A stretch of DNA of 17,674 nucleotides from an uncultured bacterium (GTDB taxonomy: Bacteria > Bacteroidota > Bacteroidia > Bacteroidales > Marinifilaceae). Location: the NCBI GenBank assembly GCA_905215395.1, contig CAJMQA010000030.1, positions 1 through 17,674 of the forward strand, given 5' to 3'. Shown in pieces: positions 8,301 through 13,180 of the stretch (position 1 is the first letter of the stretch; each line of letters opens with the position of its first letter). The notes below the pieces were generated by a model, which saw only the letters and a program-made list of their open reading frames with translations, searched no databases and was not told where the DNA came from. The translations under genes and the position numbers were made by a program.

Positions 8301-8900
8301 CCTCACATCCTGGGTTGCATCAAACGTAAAGACCACTTTTTTCATGCCGATAAAAGAATAGACGATATCTACCGACAGTCCCTTAACAATGGATAATTGA
8401 TAGTTCCCGTAAATATCAGTTGAAGTTCCGATGTTTGAATCTCCTATGAAAACAGTAACTCCAGGTAATGGATTGCCTGCCTGATCTGTGACGCTTCCAC
8501 TGATTTTTACCATTTCTTTTTTACTCTGCGGAATGGCATCCGGACGGGTCGTGATGTAGATTACATCACTTTCGAAAGAAGCCTGATAGGGAGTGTTACG
8601 GAAAATATCTGCTAGAATATCTTCAACACTTTGTTGGCTGGCTTTGACATCCATCGGTTTTATGCCTTTAATGTCCTTTTCGTTGTAGATAAAACGTAAT
8701 CCGGTTTGTTTCCAGATTTCCTGAAACAGAGTGTTGATGTCACATTGTTTCAGGTTTAGAGATACCAGTTGTTTTTGGGAAAAGCCTGTCGCATTGGCAC
8801 CCAAAATGAAGATGAACATAAAAATTGAGAATAACTTCATGATTCTGACAATTTTTAATCTTTTCCGGCCTGAAGAGGCATAGATTTGATTAGATTTCAT
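5334..8900 (-). CDS. SusC/RagA-family TonB-dependent transporter with STN signalling domain (SusC1)
   Basis: A 1188-residue outer-membrane importer. A basic N-region of about 20 residues precedes the hydrophobic core (MKLFSIFMFIFILG) and cleavage near ATGFSQ. Domains: STN (about 46-117, with LKQCDINTLFQEIWKQTG), a CarboxypepD_reg-like beta domain (131-213, with NPLPGVTVFIG), a TonB-box-like DVVVIGYG, the plug (220-350, with LYVIDGVP and GSRGANGVIIVNT), then the 22-strand barrel ending in VGVKLEF. Near the C-terminus DLNNDGVINSDD is the EF-hand-like loop common in SusC proteins. STN domains in this class signal to FecR-type anti-sigma factors, and one is encoded just upstream. ATG 8900 is supported by the near-identical start of SusC2; the internal Met21 is an alternative. 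The barrel differs from SusC2 most at residues 541-580, 641-662 and 691-702. First gene of module I. Confidence 0.96.
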   Translation of the reverse strand: MKSNQIYASSGRKRLKIVRIMKLFSIFMFIFILGANATGFSQKQLVSLNLKQCDINTLFQEIWKQTGLRFIYNEKDIKGIKPMDVKASQQSVEDILADIFRNTPYQASFESDVIYITTRPDAIPQSKKEMVKISGSVTDQAGNPLPGVTVFIGDSNIGTSTDIYGNYQLSIVKGLSVDIVYSFIGMKKVVFTFDATQDVRHNVTMFEDAVKLQDVVVIGYGTKSKRDVTSSVSSVSAEDMEKFNNGTATFDNLLGGAIKGVLVQQSSGKPGSASTVNVRGITSPVSGSTNEPLYVIDGVPFFLSKDEDALNPLLSISPNDIKSIDVLKDAAATSIYGSRGANGVIIVNTVNGQRNQKMKINAGYTLSVGNPVKKYKPLNRTEFISHQDRIIRGTLDAVKRGQVAADKLAYSTPGFMDEMTAEMFYMPYVDLGIRQDYDAEGNLIFKYDKINENFFGKANTNWVDETQNKNAITHQYNVGVRGGSETTNYSFSFNATNQDGTFINEKLERYGARLSLDSDISRKFKAGASLNYTYSKRKLGNDFSYMGSTKEWIFRPDIPVKNENGTWATADGALGYYTFCSLANPVASRAKQNKNRSSQFMGSSYLEYKLIDNLKIRGDINISIFNDHGSLFSPSYAMDDFNSYYGMDPMNSLTESSNQLANTSVTFRADYNLDIDKHHAAFMVGYAWDRVFSEYDMYMFSNFPDDEVLTNISSAGNCDVYSGGKSRSGLNSVFARASYNYDERYLAEFNFRSDVSSKFGPGNKRAYFPALSLGWRMSQERFLENASFLNDLKLRFSLGQTGSTNVDDFTYRQFFTRSSNVLYEGIPGIIPSSTFPNNDVKWEMTTEYNGGIDFSFFNYRLFGSIDAYYRFTDGALAPSPLPFETGATTFYSNLIDMSNTGMEFEIGGQIIQSKEVTWTSKFNISFNRNKVEKFNNANLNSYQTKAYKEGKPAGILQGYLVEKIFQTDEEVASLNKRAHELNPNIEYYQNASTGAGDYKYRDLNNDGVINSDDQTIIATPQPKFFGGFMNTVSYKNFNLSVVFQFSKGTKAFLDQLSIDSYGSLGNSIYREMYDNTWTPENKNARYARLVVGDPSGNSRISDKYVFNTSYLRLKNISLSYSVPQRILHNFNIQSLMVFASVSNIWTLTQWPGLDPESLDTSAGLAGYTSNSDPYPLSKTFSIGVKLEF

Positions 8901-8952
8901 ACATTTGTAATTAGAGGTTTAACTTTGAACTCCTGAGTGGGCTAGCAAACAC

Positions 8953-8999
8953 TCCGGAATTCTGAACTTTATGACTGGGGATGGTGGTACATTCCCAGT
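8953..8999 (-). promoter_or_regulatory. Conserved susC leader: hairpin plus AATTCCGGA box (copy 1)
   Basis: An inverted repeat, ACTGGGGATG (8974-8983) and CATTCCCAGT (8990-8999), has one non-Watson-Crick pair and a 6-nt loop. It is followed on the minus strand by AATTCCGGA (8961-8953), 53 nt before the susC1 ATG. The same arrangement precedes susC2. Here the nearest upstream gene stop is 257 nt beyond the hairpin, so the hairpin is not simply a terminator of that gene. A promoter, an attenuator or a regulator-binding site is possible. Confidence 0.6.
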
Positions 9000-9033
9000 T
9001 ATTATTAAAAAATAAACGTTCCTTTATTTTAGT

Positions 9034-9215
9034 GAAATCGGTGGAATCAGTGAAACTGGTAAAATCGGTTCTGTTTTTCCACTGTTACCTTCCTGTTTCA
9101 ATTTCTTTCAATTCTACTTTTCTATTCTTTTTTAATCAGTTATCTGTATATTATTTCAACTTACATCTGATCAGAGAACACCGATTTCACTGATTCCACC
9201 GATTTTACTGGTTCC
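9034..9215. repeat. Inverted array of degenerate 9-bp repeats (4 + 4 units)
   Basis: The left arm (9034-9069) is four tandem 9-mers: GAAATCGGT, GGAATCAGT, GAAACTGGT, AAAATCGGT. The right arm (9180-9215) is four 9-mers in the opposite orientation: ACCGATTTC, ACTGATTCC, ACCGATTTT, ACTGGTTCC. A 21-bp core (9035-9055) is perfectly complementary to 9185-9205. Shifting one unit gives a long imperfect stem with a roughly 110-130-nt loop. No spacer pattern, transposase or target duplication is visible. The right arm begins about 40 nt after the fecR stop. It may be a dispersed intergenic repeat, a non-autonomous element, or an RNA-stabilising structure. Confidence 0.85.
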
Positions 9216-9256
9216 AATTTTTTGAACAAAATATTGCCAGAAATAATCGAACGTTT

Positions 9257-10402
9257 TTACTGGATAGTTACCGTATTTCCTTTTACGATAAACTTTGCAG
9301 ATGAAATTTTTTCAAAGTGGTGAAACAATTCATTTACTTCTTTGTATCTTTCCAGTATTCCTGACAGGCGGACTGTTTTGATCTCTTCGTTTGTATAGAA
9401 AACCTGGATGTCATACCATCTGCTCAGTTTTTCCATAATGGATTCGAGAGATTCGTTGTGAAACATGAAATTTCCCTCTTTCCAGGCGATGTATGGAAGA
9501 ACATTTACGTTCTCGACGCTGATTTGCCGGGTCTTTTCAGATAATTCAGCTTTTTGTGACGGAGTTAGCAGGATTTCTTTTCCCTCATAAGTAATGCCTA
9601 CACTTCCGTTTACCAGCACTGTTTCAATTTTGCCCTGATTTTGTGTGCTGATATTGAATTGCGTACCGTATACTTTGACTTGCATATCGTTAACCATTAC
9701 GATAAAAGGGGAGCGGGCGTTTTTAGCCACTTTAAAATAGGCTTCGCCTTTCAGTTTGACAATTCTTTCTTTTGCCGAAAAAGTGGTGGGATATTGTAAT
9801 TCGGTTTCTGAATTGAGCCAGACCTCGGTGCCATCGGCCAGGGTCAGTTTGAATTCTCCTCCACGGGGGATTTCAAGGCGGTTGAATAATTTTTCTGAAG
9901 CCGTTGCTCCTGCGGAGTTGTTATAATTCATAGAACCATTTTCGGAAACCTGAATCATGGTGCCGTCCTTTTCCTGCAATTGCTGGTTGTGAGCCTGGAG
10001 ATTTATTTTTTCTCCGGATGAAAGATGCAATATGGCATGTGAGGAACCTGGCTGTATATCAGTTTCTGTTGTTACCAAATTTTCTGTACCATTTTGATTG
10101 CTGAACAGATAAATGCCGGTTCCGGCTCCGAGAAGGAGTAAAATTCCGGCGGCTATTCCGGATAAACGGCGTCTCCACGAACGCTGGTGTATTTTCCGGC
10201 TTAAAGTAGAATATCCGCTCCGGATAGCTTCCGATTGAACGACATATTGTACTTGATGGTGTAATTTCCGGAAATTTTCAAAATAGATCTGATTAGCAGT
10301 GTTTTCTGCAATCCATCTTTTTACAGTCTGTTCCTCTTCCGCTTCTGTCTCATTTAACAGGTAACGTAAAAGAAGGGAATCTATTTCATTATTTTGTAAC
10401 AT
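9257..10402 (-). CDS. FecR-family anti-sigma factor / transmembrane signal transducer
   Basis: A 381-residue inner-membrane protein. The N-terminal cytoplasmic part (about 1-75) has the helical sigma-binding look of the family (LLLRYLLNETEAEEEQ, VKRWIAEN). A single membrane span follows a basic patch (SWRRR) at about 81-100. The periplasmic FecR domain (about 175-275) shows IPRGGEFKLTLADGTEVWLN and VKLKGEAYFKVA, and the C-terminal DUF4974-type domain shows NFMFHNESLESIMEKLSRWY (311-330). Such proteins hold an ECF sigma factor inactive, or activate it, in response to an STN-bearing TonB-dependent transporter. SusC1 and SusC2 flank this gene, so it may serve both. Unusually, no ECF sigma gene sits directly upstream: a hairpin and TlpA-C are found instead. 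It appears to have its own promoter, since a terminator-like hairpin at 10481-10510 separates it from TlpA-C. Confidence 0.94.
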   Translation of the reverse strand: MLQNNEIDSLLLRYLLNETEAEEEQTVKRWIAENTANQIYFENFRKLHHQVQYVVQSEAIRSGYSTLSRKIHQRSWRRRLSGIAAGILLLLGAGTGIYLFSNQNGTENLVTTETDIQPGSSHAILHLSSGEKINLQAHNQQLQEKDGTMIQVSENGSMNYNNSAGATASEKLFNRLEIPRGGEFKLTLADGTEVWLNSETELQYPTTFSAKERIVKLKGEAYFKVAKNARSPFIVMVNDMQVKVYGTQFNISTQNQGKIETVLVNGSVGITYEGKEILLTPSQKAELSEKTRQISVENVNVLPYIAWKEGNFMFHNESLESIMEKLSRWYDIQVFYTNEEIKTVRLSGILERYKEVNELFHHFEKISSAKFIVKGNTVTIQ

Positions 10403-10437
10403 GATTCTGTTTTTTGTATAAATAATACGGAATGATG

Positions 10438-10462
10438 TTAAGATTCATTGAATGGATCTTAA
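10438..10462. promoter_or_regulatory. 25-bp near-perfect palindrome upstream of the fecR-like gene
   Basis: TTAAGAT (10438-10444) and ATCTTAA (10456-10462) flank a CATTGAATG centre. The whole 25 bp is symmetric about 10450 with a single mismatched pair (10445/10455). It ends 36 bp before the fecR ATG, within the only space available for a promoter. On the plus strand it is followed by nine Ts (10463-10471), so it also resembles a weak terminator for antisense transcripts. An operator is my preferred reading, with modest confidence. Confidence 0.45.
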
Positions 10463-10480
10463 TTTTTTTTTGAATAAATT

Positions 10481-10510
10481 GAAGGTAACCCGGAAAAATG
10501 GGTTACCTTC
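10481..10510 (-). terminator. Hairpin terminator after TlpA-C (end of module II)
   Basis: A perfect 11-bp inverted repeat, GAAGGTAACCC (10481-10491) and GGGTTACCTTC (10500-10510), has an 8-nt loop. It begins 26 nt after the TlpA-C stop on the minus strand, where the transcript of module II would end. No T-run follows on the minus strand, so it may be partial or serve for RNA end protection. It suggests the fecR-like gene is transcribed separately. Confidence 0.75.
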
Positions 10511-10536
10511 CTTCATTCACAAACTCATAAAAACAA

Positions 10537-11724
10537 CTATTTATCGGGTTTTCCGCATAAATCCTGTAAAACTGCGTCGAGGGCAGCTCCGCGCATATCC
10601 GTTTTGAAGATACGTCCTTCTTTATCAAGCAGAAGGCAGGTGGGTACTCCCTGTATATTGTAAACTTTGGCTACCGGACCATTGAAGGAATGAGGGTCGC
10701 AAAGTTGTTTCCAGACCATTTTTTCCTCTTTCATGGCTTTGTCCCAGTCGGCTTTGTTTTCATCGATGGAAATGCTGACAATCTCGAATCCTTTGTCTTT
10801 GTATTCTTTGTAAACATGACGGAGGTGAGGGATTTCACCCCGGCAGGGACCGCACCAGGAAGCCCAGAATTCCAGCATGACATATTTTCCCTGAGGAACG
10901 AATGCTGAGAGCATTACCTTTTCTCCCTTCGGGTTGATGAGTTCGATGTCCTGATACTTGCTTCCCAGAGCAATGGGTCTGGCTTTGTCGGCTTTTGCTT
11001 TAAAATCGGCGATCTTATCGGGATGGGCAGCCCATGCCTGGGTGATGATACCGGTCAGTTGATCGATCTGCTGTGCGGTGAGATTTACATACATGCCTTC
11101 CAGAAACCGGCTGGCAAGGTCGTATCCGACAATAGAACCCGGATGTTGTCCGATAAAGTTCCATTGTGCAATTTGCAGGTCTTTATCCAGTTTCTCCATT
11201 TGTCTGGTCAGGGCAATACCTTGTTCTGTATTAAAGATTCCTTCTGCTGACGGGATGTGGTAGACTTTCAGGTATTCTTTGTCCAGGGCTCCGTATTTTT
11301 TGTTGAGTTCCCGGGTGCTTGCTTTATACTGGTTGTACAGATCCTGGGTGGCAGAACCGGTGACAGCAGCTTCTTTCCGGAAAGTATCCTCGTTCCAGTA
11401 ATAACTTTCCAGACTGTCGATATTGCCGGAATAGGTGATGTCTGAATTTTCCAGGTAGAAAACGCTGGACAGTTTCTCTTCTCCGTTTTCTATGATAATC
11501 CGGTAGAGGCCTGGTTGGCCGACCTTGCCTTTGAATAGGAATTTTCCGTCCCGGATGGCTGTACTGTCGAGTGTAACTGGAGGATATACATTCCCTTTTT
11601 GTAAAGTGACTTTCAGACCGTCCTTGCTTCCGGCGATATTACCGTGAATTGTATAGCCGTCGTGTTTGGGTTGGCAAGCCATAAAGCTTAAACCGAATAG
11701 GGTTGCTAAAATAATTTTTTTCAT
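10537..11724 (-). CDS. TlpA-like thioredoxin-fold lipoprotein with DUF4369-type N-terminus (TlpA-C)
   Basis: I use ATG at 11724 (395 residues, MKKIILATLF...), not the in-frame TTG two codons earlier. This places the lipobox cysteine at C17 (FMAC), exactly as in TlpA-A. The mature start QPKHDGYT lacks an acidic export signal, so a periplasm-facing lipoprotein is likely. Domains follow TlpA-A: DUF4369-like beta domain, helical middle, and thioredoxin domain with WCGPC (C291, C294) and cis-proline P361 in GVPTC. Extra cysteines lie in QLCDP (C343) and two residues after the cis-proline (C363). It is the last gene of module II, 19 nt after SusD2 and just before a hairpin. It matches TlpA-A over most of the length, but its tail (LCGKPDK) resembles TlpA-D (LCGKTGK). 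Periplasmic disulfide reduction or electron exchange is a family inference. Confidence 0.93.
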   Translation of the reverse strand: MKKIILATLFGLSFMACQPKHDGYTIHGNIAGSKDGLKVTLQKGNVYPPVTLDSTAIRDGKFLFKGKVGQPGLYRIIIENGEEKLSSVFYLENSDITYSGNIDSLESYYWNEDTFRKEAAVTGSATQDLYNQYKASTRELNKKYGALDKEYLKVYHIPSAEGIFNTEQGIALTRQMEKLDKDLQIAQWNFIGQHPGSIVGYDLASRFLEGMYVNLTAQQIDQLTGIITQAWAAHPDKIADFKAKADKARPIALGSKYQDIELINPKGEKVMLSAFVPQGKYVMLEFWASWCGPCRGEIPHLRHVYKEYKDKGFEIVSISIDENKADWDKAMKEEKMVWKQLCDPHSFNGPVAKVYNIQGVPTCLLLDKEGRIFKTDMRGAALDAVLQDLCGKPDK

Positions 11725-11743
11725 GTTCAATTTTATTTCTCTG

Positions 11744-13156
11744 TTAATATTCTGGATTCTGTATCAGTTTTTTGTTTCCTGACAATGCTTTTTGCGGGAT
11801 GGGCAGAATCAGTTGCCATTCTTTTTTCAGGGTGGATTTTACACTGCCCCATGCCAGGTCGCCTGACTGGGTGTAGCGGGCTAGGTCGTACCATTCCTCC
11901 CCGTTTTCGATATCCAGTTCCAGCCATTTGTGCTGGCGGATGGCTTCGAGCAATTCGTTGTCCGGGATGTGAGCGACTAAATCCTGAGGATAACCGACCC
12001 GGTCGGTGATGACTTTCAGGCTGGCCCGGGCTGCCGGATAATGTGATTGTCCCTGCCTGGCTTCGGCTTCGGCATGGATCAGGTATACTTCTGCGAGCCG
12101 CATAAAAATATAGCCGTTACCGATTTCTTTTTCTGAAGGTGATGAATTATAGGGATATTTTCCCAAGCCGCCCCTGACCGCCTCCTTACTTTGAAATGTT
12201 GTGATGAAGCGGGGGTCGGCATCAAAGGTACCGGCTTTGCCAGCCCATGCTGTTGATAAATCTTTGGAATAGGCACTGGCTGAAAAACCGAGAGTAATGT
12301 CACATGTTTCCAGAATTCCCAGGGTATACGGAGCGAATAGGGTTTCCGGATGGAGGTAATGCTGAAAAAAGAGCTGGCCCCAGTCGTCTGTTTCCATCCG
12401 ATAGCCCTTGGATTCGGCTTCGTCCAGGACTTCTTTGGCAAGGGTCGCGGCTGAAGGGTAGTCCTTTTGGTAAAGCAGTACTCTGGATTTTAAAGCTTTG
12501 GCTGTCAATCTGGAAATGCGGGAATGTTGTTCCACCTTTTCCGGGGCCATGGTTGATGCATCTGTCAGGTCCTGTAAAATGAACGCATAGCAGTCCGCCA
12601 CTTTATCCCTGGGGACAATCGGCATCCCCGGACGGTAAGGTTCCTTGCGCAGTACGATACCGTATGCCGAGTTGACATCGTAAAATTGGCCGAATTGCCG
12701 GAGTAGCATAAAATGGGCCATAGCACGGTGGAATTTACATTCTCCGATGATTTCCGTTTTCCGGGTAGGGTCGATACCTACTGCCCGGTTGGCTTCCAAT
12801 GCTTCGATCAGATAGTTCGCCGCATTGATCACTGCATATAAGCCTGTATAGGAGCCCTGTATCGCTTCGTTGTCGGGTTTTACGGCATTGGTATAGAAAC
12901 CTTCGCTGCCATAAACATAGGCATTGTTGATACCTCCTGACAGCAATGACATGTGTACCCTAAAAGGCGTGATCTCGAAGACCCTCCAGTCTTGGTAAAT
13001 ACCGTTTAAGGCCTGTTCGGCACCCCGGGGGGTGGTGACGTAGTTTTTTTCCTCGAGCTGGTTTTCGGGTTGGATGTTGCCGATGCTGTCCATCAGGTCG
13101 CAAGCAGACAATAGGATTGTGCTGGCGAAGATACCGATGATATATTTTATTTTCAT
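11744..13156 (-). CDS. SusD/RagB-family outer-membrane substrate-binding lipoprotein (SusD2)
   Basis: A 470-residue lipoprotein with lipobox LLSAC (C19) followed by DLMDSIG. It is collinear with SusD1 and shares long blocks such as GAEQALNGIYQ-type residues near 46-56, FHRAMAHFMLLRQFG, RISRLTAKALK and LAEVYLIHAEAEARQGQ, and it ends LILPIP...NPEY. The SusD role is surface capture of ligand over the SusC2 barrel. The gene starts 24 nt after SusC2, the same spacing as in module I, and TlpA-C follows by 19 nt. Divergence from SusD1 is concentrated near residues 71-89 and 285-345; the TPR-like scaffold is well kept. This suggests the copies handle different ligands or variants. No cargo can be named from sequence. 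Confidence 0.95.
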   Translation of the reverse strand: MKIKYIIGIFASTILLSACDLMDSIGNIQPENQLEEKNYVTTPRGAEQALNGIYQDWRVFEITPFRVHMSLLSGGINNAYVYGSEGFYTNAVKPDNEAIQGSYTGLYAVINAANYLIEALEANRAVGIDPTRKTEIIGECKFHRAMAHFMLLRQFGQFYDVNSAYGIVLRKEPYRPGMPIVPRDKVADCYAFILQDLTDASTMAPEKVEQHSRISRLTAKALKSRVLLYQKDYPSAATLAKEVLDEAESKGYRMETDDWGQLFFQHYLHPETLFAPYTLGILETCDITLGFSASAYSKDLSTAWAGKAGTFDADPRFITTFQSKEAVRGGLGKYPYNSSPSEKEIGNGYIFMRLAEVYLIHAEAEARQGQSHYPAARASLKVITDRVGYPQDLVAHIPDNELLEAIRQHKWLELDIENGEEWYDLARYTQSGDLAWGSVKSTLKKEWQLILPIPQKALSGNKKLIQNPEY

Positions 13157-13180
13157 GGGATTGGGGTTTAATGGTTCGAC

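Larger units (their letters stand above)
8901..9256. other. 356-bp intergenic region between fecR-like gene and susC1
   Basis: I find no credible gene here. On the minus strand it holds, in order from fecR, the right arm of a 9-bp repeat array, a pyrimidine-rich spacer with the palindrome TCTGATCAGA (9166-9175), the left arm, and then the conserved susC leader (hairpin and AATTCCGGA box). The promoter of module I should lie here, because the repeats and the distance separate susC1 from fecR. The equivalent gap before susC2 is only 130 bp and lacks the repeat array, so the array is an insertion relative to module II. Confidence 0.6.

Noticed and set aside
8855..8875. Small GCCT/AGGC hairpin inside the 5' coding part of susC
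   Set aside because: The stem is only 4 bp. It is within the near-identical segment but too weak to call a regulatory structure.
8981..9193. Plus-strand 70-codon open frame across the repeat region
   Set aside because: Its VKSVESVKLVKSV part is simply the translated 9-bp repeat array. The rest is low-complexity Phe/Leu-rich sequence and spans the susC leader hairpin; there is no sign of a gene.
9034..9215. CRISPR array
   Set aside because: The units are only 9 bp, directly tandem without spacers, and the two arms face each other.
11728..11730. TTG start for TlpA-C
   Set aside because: ATG two codons later gives the same N-terminal length and lipobox position as TlpA-A.
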